The notes under the pieces were generated by a model. The model ran no database searches. It saw nothing but the letters and a program-made list of their open reading frames with translations, and was not told the origin of the DNA. Positions 17,155 to 25,483 of a stretch of 36,004 nucleotides of DNA are shown here, piece by piece. Positions within the stretch are counted from its first letter, which is position 1. Every line of letters starts with the position of its first letter. The stretch comes from Bodo saltans. Lineage: Eukaryota; Euglenozoa; Kinetoplastea; Eubodonida; Bodonidae. Both the position numbers and the translations under genes were made by a program. Location of the stretch: contig CYKH01001837.1 in NCBI GenBank assembly GCA_001460835.1, forward strand, positions 1-36,004. The letters are read 5' to 3'.

Positions 17155-17949
17155 ATGGGAATATTGTCAGAAATTTGGTCACGCTATCAGTGGAGCCTTC
17201 TTAATCGCCCCTACATCACAAATGCGATGACCTCCTCCACCATTGCCCTCTTCGGCGACACCATGGCTCAAACAGTATTCAGAGATGTGAGCGGCCAACC
17301 GAGGGTGACGCGTGCATACTTGGAGGAGAGACATATTCCCACTGATAGCAAACTGCAATTCTTTTCGTCTGATGACGCCTCTGCCACGGTTCTTGACCTT
17401 CGTCGCAGTTTTATTTTCGCGAGTTTCACTGTGGTGATTGGAACTCCGTTGTGGTTGAGGTTGTACAAGTCGTTGGACAAGTTCATCCCCGCCGTCACCA
17501 TCGCTTCGTCCATCCAGAAAGGTATGATGTCGTGGATCTTTGCGAATTCTACGATGCCGTTCTTCATTGCGTACCTCACTGTGCTGGACCAGTTTATCGT
17601 GCACCGAAAACGGCCGTCATGGATGACCCTCACACCGCCACCAGCGGCCATATCGTCGGAGAGTACCGCTGGTTTGTCGCACAACATGAATCATCAAAGC
17701 AGCGCTGGTGTTGTCGGTGTCGTGTTAGCGAAGGTGATCAAAGATATGCCCGTGATGATGTCGTACAGTATCTGCTTCTGGTCCATCCAGTGGATCCCAA
17801 TGTTTTACCTCATGCCCCCGCACTTCAGGTTGGTGTACGGCTCGATGCTGCAGATTGTGTGGAGCGGTATCACGTCGTACCTGTTGCATCGAGGGGATGC
17901 TCCAACAACAATCCATGAGGGGCAACCCAAGAGCGTGGTGACTTCGTAA
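17155..17949 (+). CDS. Mpv17/PMP22 family membrane protein
   Basis: 264 aa. Small hydrophobic proteins of this family sit in mitochondrial or peroxisomal inner membranes and probably act as channels or metabolite transporters. The N-terminus shows the family pattern W-x2-Y-x6-P plus 'GDTMAQ' (about residues 8-40). The C-terminal third has the signature 'W-x2-QW-x-P-x-FYLMPPHFR' followed by a last hydrophobic helix (about 210-250). About four hydrophobic segments are visible. It is longer than the usual ~180 aa because of insertions at about 45-85 and 165-190, which is common among protist members. No N-terminal targeting sequence is obvious. The ATG at 17155 is the first after the acceptor region. 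Confidence 0.85.
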   Translation: MGILSEIWSRYQWSLLNRPYITNAMTSSTIALFGDTMAQTVFRDVSGQPRVTRAYLEERHIPTDSKLQFFSSDDASATVLDLRRSFIFASFTVVIGTPLWLRLYKSLDKFIPAVTIASSIQKGMMSWIFANSTMPFFIAYLTVLDQFIVHRKRPSWMTLTPPPAAISSESTAGLSHNMNHQSSAGVVGVVLAKVIKDMPVMMSYSICFWSIQWIPMFYLMPPHFRLVYGSMLQIVWSGITSYLLHRGDAPTTIHEGQPKSVVTS

Positions 17950-18336
17950 GTGTCACACAATTGTTCAAGCAGCAATGCTCTGTGTGTGCGGAAAACGATG
18001 CTTGTGTGTGTGTCTATGTTGGTGCTATGGAGCATACACCGGCATTCGTTTATGGAGGTGGACTAAAAAAGAAAGTGGTGCAAGGGTATGAACGGGTGGC
18101 TGTTGTGTGTTGTGGATGTGATTCTTTCTCTTTTTATTTTTCACTTTTTATTTGTTCGTACTTCCCTTCCATTTGTCACATATTTTCATCCAACACATTA
18201 CTGTGGCCAATTATCGTTGATACTCTTCACACAGGTTGATTTCTGTTTGTGAATATCGCGCTTCTTCGTTTTTTTGTGAATCGAACCACACAGCAGTTGT
18301 AGCGTCGAGCACAGAGATATTGCAGCCACAGAGACT
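17950..18336 (+). promoter_or_regulatory. Intergenic with trans-splice acceptor for the RGG/GWG gene
   Basis: A GT-rich start is followed by a long T/C-rich tract (18123-18195) and AG at 18233-18234, about 100 bases before the ATG at 18337. No gene seen. Confidence 0.5.
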
Positions 18337-19113
18337 ATGATGCGAAAGACGGTGATTACCACGATGCCGTTGGTCGCCACGGCCGTACGTCTGCAGGGTT
18401 GGGGTGCCAGCCGCGGTGGTTGGGGGGACGACAGCAGTGCCACATCATCTGGAGGTTGGGGTAAGAGCAGCGGCGGCGGCGGTGGTGGTGGTGGTGGTGG
18501 CTGGGGCGCTTCGAAGCCAGCTAGCGGTGGCGGTGGCTGGGGATCGTCGTCTGGCGGCAGCAGCGGCAGCGGTGCTTCCTCCGGCGGTTGGGGTGCAGCG
18601 TCGTCATCCAGTGGCGGTGGCGGTGGCGGCTGGGGGTCCTCCAGTAGCAGTGCACCAACTGGTGGCGGCGCTAGCAGTGGTTGGGGGGCAGCAACTCCCC
18701 CTAGTGGCGGCGGCGCTGCAAAGCCTAGCTGGGGCTCTGGTGACGGTGGCTGGGGAGGCGCTCCCACAGGTGCCGCAAGGGGCCGAGGAGGCGGTGGTTT
18801 CGGTGGTGGCCGGGGAGGAGGTCGTGGTGGCGCCCGCGGTGGCTTTAGCCGCGCTGAGGAGGGCAACGGCGGTAACGTGTGGGGCTCCGCCCCTGCAGTG
18901 GACGCCGAGGCATGGGGTACCGCGCCTCCTAGCTTCAACCCTCCCGTACGTCGAGTCGACCCGCTGACGCTCACCGCAGTGGAAGTTCAAATTGATGGAA
19001 TCAAAAAGCTCGTAGGTCAACGAGTTCAAATCTCAGGTCTGTCTGATGACACAACGTGGCACACGCTCAAAGAGGTGGAGGCTGTTCAGCCGCTCCATTC
19101 GAAGACGTTTTAG
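18337..19113 (+). CDS. TbRGG2-like mitochondrial RNA-binding protein, frame-disrupted in the RRM
   Basis: 258 residues as read. The first ~20 residues are basic, hydroxylated and without acidic residues, as in mitochondrial presequences. Residues ~20-150 are Gly-rich with about ten GWG motifs, followed by an RG/RGG segment (~148-172) and a second Trp/Pro part. Kinetoplastid TbRGG2 combines GWG and RG repeats with a C-terminal RRM and acts in uridine-insertion RNA editing. The RRM starts here as expected ('RVQISGL' then 'TTWHTLKE', residues ~227-247) but the frame then leaves it and stops at 19113. Coding-like RRM remnants continue in other frames to 19395. Either this copy is a pseudogene or the assembly has indels. 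The name is by repeat type and RRM start only. Confidence 0.65.
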   Translation: MMRKTVITTMPLVATAVRLQGWGASRGGWGDDSSATSSGGWGKSSGGGGGGGGGGWGASKPASGGGGWGSSSGGSSGSGASSGGWGAASSSSGGGGGGWGSSSSSAPTGGGASSGWGAATPPSGGGAAKPSWGSGDGGWGGAPTGAARGRGGGGFGGGRGGGRGGARGGFSRAEEGNGGNVWGSAPAVDAEAWGTAPPSFNPPVRRVDPLTLTAVEVQIDGIKKLVGQRVQISGLSDDTTWHTLKEVEAVQPLHSKTF

Positions 19114-19395
19114 AAAGGTCCACCGGCGCGATACCATCTCAAGTGGTGTGGGCTCCTCCGGCGGGCACCGTAGTGTCTTAACGTTCCTAGACTTGACCTC
19201 CCACGCTGTTACAAAAACGCTCTTCTAGCACTTCTGTGACACGAGTAGTTATGAGCAGCTTTCTAGGCTCTTCGAGCGCTGCGCGTTGAGGCACGCCGCA
19301 AAGCAGAGGAGGAAGCGAAGCACCGCCAACAAGCGCTCGAGCAAGGCGATTCGGATGCGGCTCCTGTAGCGCCCCCCGCAGCAGCGCCCCAATAG
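19030..19395 (+). pseudogene. Out-of-frame remainder of the RRM and C-terminal tail
   Basis: After about 19077 a second frame gives 'RLFSRS' then 'KVHRRDTISSGVG', fitting RRM helix 1 to strand 2/3. From about 19267 the original frame resumes with 'LRALRVEARRKAEEEAKHR', typical of RRM strand 4 and a charged tail, ending at TAG 19393-19395. The distance from 'VQISGL' to 'LRVE' is about 85 codons, the normal length of an RRM. So the domain is present but at least two frame changes and stops separate its parts. Confidence 0.6.
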
Positions 19396-19431
19396 ACACC
19401 TCCTCCAGTGAGCTACAGGTCTAGGTCCTTT

Positions 19432-19450
19432 GAGAGAGAGAGAGAGAGAG
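19432..19450 (+). repeat. (GA)n microsatellite
   Basis: Nine to ten GA units in the 3' flank of the RGG/GWG gene. Confidence 0.9.
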
Positions 19451-19461
19451 GCGTTGAGAGA

Positions 19462-19606
19462 CATCATCTTGTTTCGGTGTGTGTCAAGAGTGGAGACTTT
19501 TCCTTTCCCTCTTGTAGTTGGTTGGCCTGAGTAGAGGCATCATCTTGTTTCGGTGTGTCAAGAGTGGAGACTTTTCCTTTCCCTCTTGTAGTTGGTTGGC
19601 CTGAGT
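19462..19606 (+). repeat. ~70-bp tandem duplication
   Basis: Copy 1 (19462-19532) and copy 2 (19538-19606) differ by one TG dinucleotide and are joined by 5 bases. The unit is non-coding. Confidence 0.85.
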
Positions 19607-19881
19607 TTGCCCTCGCAGCTTTTGATGCTGTGCGAATGTGGGTGGGAGATGTTTGCGAGTGTGTGTGTATCTGTGTGAGCAGCGTGGCGCTATGTATTAA
19701 TGGCGCAGAGGTGGAAAAAAGACTTTGACTGATTGCATTCACACTTGCGCATCGCTTTTATGATGATGATTTTCTATTTACCCTATGTATTCTTTTTAAG
19801 AAGAATGAAGCTCCTCCCTCAATACAGTACGATTGGTTGAAGAATTGGCACAGTTTCTTTCTTTTTCTTTCTTTCGTTCTC

Positions 19882-20898
19882 ATGTCAACGGAGAAAGCTA
19901 TTTTGCAGCGAGTCCTTGCGTATCCACTGAGGCCCGCCAAACTCTTCGTCGGAATTGGGTCTGACAATTATCTTCACGCAAGAGATACCGTCACAGCAGC
20001 GTCGCTTCCTCGCACTGTTGGACACGCACTCCTTAAGAAGTGTCGTGTTCCCGCACCTGACATCCATGACCCCACCAACATGAGCCAGCGCAGTCGGCAT
20101 CGGGATGCGTCTGGCAAGAACCGCGCACTCTCGTACACGCTCTCGAAAAACGGACCAAGAAAACACATCCAGCATGATTCCTGGGACACAGCTCCCTTCT
20201 GCGATGTAGGCGGCCTGTGGTGCGATCGCCTGCTACTTGGTGAGCCTATGGTGCGGAGTGCACTGTTGTTACCGTACAGTCTCTTAGCAAAAGAGTCGCT
20301 GAGGCGTGTCGCAGATTCGCATCCGTACCTCGTGACAGGACCGGAGTCCACACTGCTTATTGCGTCGACAGATCGGCTCGATGCCATGAAACTGCACATG
20401 GAGCCCATTGGGGGGCCGCTGATGGAAACTCTCCTTCCGTCGCATCAAGGCGTGCAGGACTGCGTTGATGTGCTCGATCAACGCCATCAGCGGGGCGATG
20501 AGATTGATGTTTTGTGGATTGGCACAGGCAGCGACACGCCACTCCTTGCTCCGATGGATGCTGCTTCTGTGAGAAAGTTCGAGGACGATGTGGTGCCAGT
20601 GGCCACATTTTTTGCCGCCATGTGGGCCTCTAGTCCCCCTCAAGCGAAGGACATGCTCAACGATGGTCGATGGCGCCAGTGGTCGTTGGAGCAGCGTAAA
20701 CGGATCCTATCTTCGATGCAGCAGTCGATGATCTCCACACGTGATGAGCATGTACTGAAGTGCTACAGCGGAGGAGTCGCCGTAAGTCCCCGTTTGAATC
20801 GTAATGCTACGATCTATGAAGCAGGGAAGGTGCTGGAGAGGATGGAAACCGAAGAAGCAGAAGCTCGACGTGGCCGACGTGGCGCAGCAACAGCATAA
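19882..20898 (+). CDS. Conserved protein with NDUFAF3/Mth938-like (DUF498) pattern
   Basis: 338 aa from the ATG at 19882. Two stretches fit the Mth938/NDUFAF3 fold: a 'VGGLWCDRLLLGEPMVRSAL' segment followed by 'LLP' (bases ~20205-20272), like the family's 'gsvlllP' strand, and 'IDVLWIGTGSDTPLLAP' (bases ~20503-20553), like its 'lliGTG…lpP' signature, followed later by 'LNDGRW'. Human NDUFAF3 helps assemble mitochondrial complex I. The protein is about twice the usual length, with ~100 extra N-terminal residues and a basic C-terminal helix. The start is uncertain: a pyrimidine tract abuts the ATG with no AG between, so splicing would have to use AG at 19850-19851; the next in-frame ATG is 20080. 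The family call is by motif only. Confidence 0.6.
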   Translation: MSTEKAILQRVLAYPLRPAKLFVGIGSDNYLHARDTVTAASLPRTVGHALLKKCRVPAPDIHDPTNMSQRSRHRDASGKNRALSYTLSKNGPRKHIQHDSWDTAPFCDVGGLWCDRLLLGEPMVRSALLLPYSLLAKESLRRVADSHPYLVTGPESTLLIASTDRLDAMKLHMEPIGGPLMETLLPSHQGVQDCVDVLDQRHQRGDEIDVLWIGTGSDTPLLAPMDAASVRKFEDDVVPVATFFAAMWASSPPQAKDMLNDGRWRQWSLEQRKRILSSMQQSMISTRDEHVLKCYSGGVAVSPRLNRNATIYEAGKVLERMETEEAEARRGRRGAATA

Positions 20899-20989
20899 AA
20901 ACAGAATTTATCTGCGATTGACGGCGCATAAATGTTTGCCCCCAAGATTGCTACGTTCTCAAGATTTCATAAATATTTTTCAGTGTCAG

Positions 20990-21043
20990 AGTGTTTCTTT
21001 TCTTTGTTGTTGTTGTTAGCTTGTTTGACGTTTTCCGTCACAG
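20990..21043 (+). promoter_or_regulatory. Trans-splice acceptor region deciding the start of the cyclase-like gene
   Basis: A T/G-rich tract with AG at 21018-21019 and again at 21042-21043. An ATG at 20932 opens the same frame but lies upstream of the acceptors, so the true start should be the ATG at 21160. Confidence 0.5.
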
Positions 21044-21159
21044 TAGGATTTAGAAGCGTAGCCGAAGTAGCACCCCCTTGTTGGCGAACAGGTGACTACG
21101 CACACACAAAGTTCACCTCCAGAGCACATCAAAGGTCACACACACATCTACCGCCTGAG

Positions 21160-23472
21160 ATGTTCCTTAGCAGTGAACACCATCATGACGAGTTTGACGT
21201 CCCTGCGTCGCCACTCGCAATGACGACTCGCCAACATCGATCACACGATAACTTTAAAAGTGTTTTTGATGCCACGACTGCAGCCGCTGGTAAATCTGCT
21301 GCTCTCATGTCCACCACATCTCAGCTCATGCAATCGCCGTCACAGTGGAATATCATCAACCCGTGGACTCTGGGGTTCCAGCGACCACAACATGAACAGT
21401 GGTTCACGACGTGGTTCTATCACCATAGTCGTAATACTACTTTCATTGGTTCGATTGTCCTTGTGGTGAACATCGCCGCCATCCTCAACGCCGCACTACC
21501 TTACGAATCTCGCCATTTCCTTTCGTATCAACTTTCGTTGTTTTTGGCCCTCGGATTCAGCGTTATCGGTGCCGCTTCAGCTCTAGTCAACATCATCTTA
21601 CAGAGGTGGTACTTGCCGACGACGACAAACATTGTGGCAAGTGGAAGAAGCGCAGAGGTGATCCGGAAAGATCCTGTTTGGTTCACCTTCTACTCGTGGT
21701 GGGAGCTGTCGTTGCTCATGACGCATCTGTCCTCGGTTGTACTAAGCTTCGTCTACGTCACCGAGAAGCCTGTTGGTTGTATTGGAGCGGACCCAGTGCT
21801 GGACCCGATCGAGAACCAGCTTTGTATCCGCAACTTAGCGTTCGACGCACTGCTCCTGTTGCCAATTATTGGTCAAGGCTTTGCATTCCCCCTTCGATGG
21901 CAGCTGCACGTCCCTGTTACAGTAGGAATCCTGTTCGTGTTCTTTGTTGTGCGTATCATTCCCGGAGTGAGCGTGTACGATAGTAAATTCATGGCAACTA
22001 TTACGTGTGTGTTCGGTATTCCGGTCGTCGTGTTAGCGATTGTACGGTACTCGCGTGAGCGTGATCTCAGGCGGCTTTTCCTATCTAAGTTGCAGCTTGA
22101 GACGTCAATGGAGCAACTCACGATCTTGAGCGCTAGGCGCGAGACACTTCTGGTTCCGTGGGTACCGCTACCCGCTGAAGAGCAGGTGAAGTTGCTTCGC
22201 AGCACCAACAATTATTTGTGGGGACTTGGTAGTCACACAGTTGTGGGTGTTTTGCAATTAGCAAACTTTGAGCGGTGGGTCGGCGGCGCAGGCGCGTGTG
22301 AAGCAGCACGTGCACTGAATGCCCTCGTCGCCGTTGCCGACAAGTACTACGAACAGCTGACGCCCCTGTCTATGTTGATACTCAAATGTCACGTAGACGG
22401 CGACCGCTTTCTTCTTGTCTGTCCAGAGACAAAAGATGCTGGTTTGTTGATGCTACTCCTGCTTCGTGCGAGTCGTGAGTACGACGAGCACAACGTTCAC
22501 ACTACTGCTGATCATACGCGGCCTCAAGTTGTATCAGCCGTCGCCTGTGGTTTGATTGGCGTCGCTGCTATTGGGGCCAGCGGCACTCTTTCCCCCCTTG
22601 GTCCTGGTATGGACACAGTCAACGCACTTCTAGCAAAGGTCGACGCCATACTAATGAATACAACACAACCGAAGCAACTAGCAGCCATGATGTCTCTGAA
22701 TGCGTACAAGCTGCTGCCCAATGCTGCAGCATCGCAGAGTATTGCCAAAGCTGTGAGTAACTCTTCACTGCAGATAGACGCGTTGCCTGCTGCGCTGTGT
22801 GAATTTTTGCCGGATCCGAGCCTGAGTATTGTCCACCATTCGTTTAGTGTGGTGTTCCACTATGCAGCAGACTTCGTTGATTCAGAAAAGCAAAGAAGAC
22901 TTGAAAACTCAAGCAGCGAACCTTTTTTTGCAACTGACTCATTTCAAATATGGGTTGATCATGCAGATACTTCAGTCAAGTCGCGTCACGTTTGCAAGAA
23001 TTTTGAATACTCCCCTGGCAGTGTATCGAAGCAACGGCATTTCCATTCAAGCTCAACGTTTGATGCCCAGGCAACGACAACTCAAAGCACCTCCCGAGCT
23101 CGGCAGGATGACAACACAACACTTGAGCATGATGTTCCCCAAACCACTACTGCAGATAGCTCCTCCCCAACACACCTGCACAATCTTTCTAAGACGAGCA
23201 TTCACCACTTGTACGAGGGTGGTGGTGGCAGTGTCTCTTTTGTCGACACACCCAGTACAAGCGCGACTCATCATCAGGACAGTAGGTCTGCTGCTCGGGC
23301 GATTCATCATCACGATGCCCCCGCACCACCACCACCGCGTGTTGTTGACTCCGCTCCTGCATCTTCCCATCTCCCCCCTATGACACCGATGCTTGTCGTC
23401 CCAAAGCCGTATTTGACGGAAGGTCCCATGGTGGTGGCAACAGCCGCGACTCCCACAATCGACAGACTTTAG
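21160..23472 (+). CDS. Six-TM protein with degenerate class III nucleotide cyclase domain
   Basis: 770 aa. A hydrophilic N-terminus (1-90) is followed by about six hydrophobic segments (about 94-114, 120-147, 183-202, 228-246, 250-268, 276-296). A charged, helical linker (298-345) leads into a cyclase-like fold at 358-520. 'VGVLQLANF' corresponds to strand 1 of adenylate/guanylate cyclases, 'HVDGDRFLLV' to the 'iGDayla' strand pair, and 'GPGMDTVNAL' to the 'G..vN.A' segment. Of the two metal-binding aspartates, the first (in 'FxDI') is replaced by Ala, while the GD aspartate is kept (D415). By family knowledge such a domain should not make cAMP normally; it may be a regulatory or dimer-partner pseudo-cyclase. 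The C-terminal 200 residues are His/Ser/Pro/Thr-rich. A broken relative follows directly. Confidence 0.7.
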   Translation: MFLSSEHHHDEFDVPASPLAMTTRQHRSHDNFKSVFDATTAAAGKSAALMSTTSQLMQSPSQWNIINPWTLGFQRPQHEQWFTTWFYHHSRNTTFIGSIVLVVNIAAILNAALPYESRHFLSYQLSLFLALGFSVIGAASALVNIILQRWYLPTTTNIVASGRSAEVIRKDPVWFTFYSWWELSLLMTHLSSVVLSFVYVTEKPVGCIGADPVLDPIENQLCIRNLAFDALLLLPIIGQGFAFPLRWQLHVPVTVGILFVFFVVRIIPGVSVYDSKFMATITCVFGIPVVVLAIVRYSRERDLRRLFLSKLQLETSMEQLTILSARRETLLVPWVPLPAEEQVKLLRSTNNYLWGLGSHTVVGVLQLANFERWVGGAGACEAARALNALVAVADKYYEQLTPLSMLILKCHVDGDRFLLVCPETKDAGLLMLLLLRASREYDEHNVHTTADHTRPQVVSAVACGLIGVAAIGASGTLSPLGPGMDTVNALLAKVDAILMNTTQPKQLAAMMSLNAYKLLPNAAASQSIAKAVSNSSLQIDALPAALCEFLPDPSLSIVHHSFSVVFHYAADFVDSEKQRRLENSSSEPFFATDSFQIWVDHADTSVKSRHVCKNFEYSPGSVSKQRHFHSSSTFDAQATTTQSTSRARQDDNTTLEHDVPQTTTADSSSPTHLHNLSKTSIHHLYEGGGGSVSFVDTPSTSATHHQDSRSAARAIHHHDAPAPPPPRVVDSAPASSHLPPMTPMLVVPKPYLTEGPMVVATAATPTIDRL

Positions 23473-23473
23473 A

Positions 23474-24016
23474 ATGAAACGCTTTCTCCTCGTGTACTTT
23501 ACATTTGTTGACCCTGCAGTCGAAGGACGATTTCATCAGCACTTAGCAGACACAGTCTCCCAGGTAGAGCTCCTTGCCGTGTCATTCGGATCACTTGCAC
23601 TAGCCGTGTTCGTCGTGTTCATCGGAGCCCTTTACGGCGAAACTGTCGTGGCGTTTGCAACCCCAATGTCCTTCGCGGCAGCCTCCGTGGGGTTTGGTGC
23701 TGCACTCGTGCTGCTTAGCTTGGCGCACTCCGCATTCTATCACTATCGCGTTGCCATCCTCGCTGCCCACGAATCGTTGTTTGTTTGCTTCTATGCGTGC
23801 ATCATTGGAGCAGTGTTTTCCGCCGAGCCTGGAACCTCTCCGCTCGGTGACACGCAGTTTGCGTGGCTGTATGTTCTGACCGCACTCAACTCCGTGCGCC
23901 CCCGCGCCCACGGCGTGGCTCCCCACTTCACTCTTGACATATGCGCAAGCTTGTTGTTCATTCTTCAGGCCATTCTGTACCCGTATCACATTGAAATCGT
24001 GCGGTCCTACAAGTAG
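23474..24016 (+). CDS. Membrane half of a second, broken cyclase-like gene
   Basis: 180 residues with about four hydrophobic segments. They run parallel to the membrane part of the preceding gene: the 'DPAVEGRFHQHLADT' lead-in to TM1 resembles its 'EQWFTTWFYHHSRNT', and the last segments before 'VRSYK' occupy the place of its 'VRYSRERD'. The ATG begins one base after the upstream stop codon (TAG-A-ATG), leaving no room for a separate splice acceptor. The frame ends where the charged linker and cyclase domain should begin. Cyclase-like sequence does follow at 24172-24942, so I read 23474-24942 as one degenerate gene. A functional short membrane protein is less likely. Confidence 0.5.
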   Translation: MKRFLLVYFTFVDPAVEGRFHQHLADTVSQVELLAVSFGSLALAVFVVFIGALYGETVVAFATPMSFAAASVGFGAALVLLSLAHSAFYHYRVAILAAHESLFVCFYACIIGAVFSAEPGTSPLGDTQFAWLYVLTALNSVRPRAHGVAPHFTLDICASLLFILQAILYPYHIEIVRSYK

Positions 24017-24171
24017 GAGTTGCTACGGACGTAGTGTCAAAAAGGGAAAAAGAAAATGACGAACACGCTGCGGCTACTGGCCGTTGCGAAACACTAGCTT
24101 CACCCGGAGCTCCTTGACGTAGCGTTGGAGTAAGAGGACTTATTGCTCTAGCCGTTCAACAACCGCCGGTG

Positions 24172-24942
24172 AGCTGCAAACAATCCTGCAGCGATATTTG
24201 CTGCGCGCGCTCAACAGAATCGGGCCTCTCGACGAAAGCGACAGTTTGATGCTGCGTCTCCGTTGCTCGTATCCAACGTTGACCCAAGCACAAGTACTAC
24301 CGCTGCGTCGCGGGTGATGGATAACGGTGTGTTGTTGATTGAGTTCTCCCCTGAGGAGAACTCAATCAACAACACACCGTTGTCCATCACCCGCGACGCA
24401 GCACCAACGTGACGACCAAAGAAGAATTGAAAGCCTCCGTTGCTCTTGCCAAGGCATTTATTGGAGACGTCGAAATTCTCATGTCGTATGAATTTGACCG
24501 CTCCCTTCGCATCGTGAAAGCGACTCCTATAGCGCTTATGATTCTGTCTGACGCCGCAGTGACGGGAACGTCATCGGCTAAGAACGCTACCAATATGCCT
24601 CTCGTCCAGCTTGGCCTGCAAGTGGTGCGCGTGCTGTGCCCCAAGCACAGGATGGCTGGGCGTGCTGTGGTGGACTCCGGCCCGATGGTAGGCGTGCTGC
24701 TCGGGACGTCGTCCATCTCGTTTGAGTTCACTGGGCCGGTGGTGGCGCGTGTTCGAGGACTTGTCCAAGCGGCCCCATGGGGTGGGTGTTTTGTGACGAA
24801 GCGTGTGATTCGCTATTGTGGACTCGTCCCTGAAGCAACGGTGACAGTCAAAGGGCCATCAGTTGATGGTGAGATCTCAGGCCGTTGGGAGCAGTGGCGA
24901 GTGCGAGGTTTTCCGACAGTATCGGTGGCCATTGTGCAGTAG
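24172..24942 (+). pseudogene. Degenerate cyclase-domain half of the second gene
   Basis: In the same frame as the membrane half, after several stops, 'NGVLLIEFS' (about 24320-24346) fits cyclase strand 1. The frame ends at TGA 24406-24408, just past a palindrome. Another frame, open from 24355 to 24942, continues the domain: 'SLRIVKATPIALMILSD' fits the strand 2-3 pair (with TP in place of GD), and 'GRAVVDSGPMVGVLLGTSS' then 'FTGPVVARVRGLVQAA' fit the classic 'R.gvh.G.v..g.vG…G..vn.A.r' segment. Both metal aspartates appear lost. The stretch 24017-24171 shows stops in the relevant frame. Confidence 0.55.
24302..24402. repeat. Near-perfect palindrome, 48-bp arms, 5-base loop
   Basis: The left arm 24302-24349 and right arm 24355-24402 are reverse complements with a single mismatch (base 24322, T against C). 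It lies in the cyclase strand-1 region, and the reading frame of that domain changes right after it. The right arm therefore looks like an inverted duplication of the left, made by hairpin template switching or by an assembly/cloning artefact. Confidence 0.95.
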
Positions 24943-25055
24943 CAGCTATGCCCTTTACCGCATGCAATCCCTTCCAAATCCTTGCGTAGTTGTCCAATCA
25001 AACAAAAATGTAATAACACTGCAAGTTAAATCACTTTTCGCCCAACTATCTTTGC

Positions 25056-25355
25056 NNNNNNNNNNNNNNNNNNNNNNNNNNNNNNNNNNNNNNNNNNNNN
25101 NNNNNNNNNNNNNNNNNNNNNNNNNNNNNNNNNNNNNNNNNNNNNNNNNNNNNNNNNNNNNNNNNNNNNNNNNNNNNNNNNNNNNNNNNNNNNNNNNNNN
25201 NNNNNNNNNNNNNNNNNNNNNNNNNNNNNNNNNNNNNNNNNNNNNNNNNNNNNNNNNNNNNNNNNNNNNNNNNNNNNNNNNNNNNNNNNNNNNNNNNNNN
25301 NNNNNNNNNNNNNNNNNNNNNNNNNNNNNNNNNNNNNNNNNNNNNNNNNNNNNNN
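25056..25355. other. Assembly gap (300 N)
   Basis: A run of exactly 300 N. Its round length suggests an estimated or placeholder gap size. The sequence on its right side belongs to a duplicated gene. Confidence 0.99.
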
Positions 25356-25482
25356 CTTCCCACAAGCCTCCAAGGCAGCCTGCACCATCTTCCTGAGTGA
25401 GAAGAACGCGACGAAAGGCGGCAGTGGGTTCCACCTCCGTGCTCTGGACTTCGATCCTACCTCCTACGTGGCTGACTTCTCC
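25356..25482 (+). pseudogene. Internal fragment of a tandem copy of the Ntn-hydrolase gene
   Basis: These 127 bases match 25852-25978 inside the following gene almost exactly, with a handful of differences, mostly silent. They are in a different frame from the following gene. The fragment covers the predicted nucleophile cysteine region ('KAACTIFLSE', 'FHLRALDFDP'). It breaks off at an A-run (25482-25493) and is joined to the 5' part of the next copy, which indicates a collapsed or misjoined tandem array at the gap. Confidence 0.8.
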
Positions 25483-25483
25483 A

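Larger units (their letters stand above)
19396..19881 (+). other. Intergenic region with microsatellite and tandem repeat
   Basis: It holds a GA microsatellite (19432-19450), a ~70-bp tandem duplication (19462-19606) and a T/C-rich tract (19852-19880) directly before the next ATG. No gene seen. Confidence 0.6.

Noticed and set aside
18198-18974. 258-codon open frame on the minus strand, very Pro-rich
   Set aside because: It is the antisense of the Gly-rich GWG repeats; open frames opposite GGN-rich DNA arise by composition.
20932-21159. Upstream 76-codon extension of the cyclase-like gene, with a signal-peptide-like hydrophobic run
   Set aside because: The hydrophobic run is a translated pyrimidine tract with AG acceptors; the mature mRNA should begin after it.
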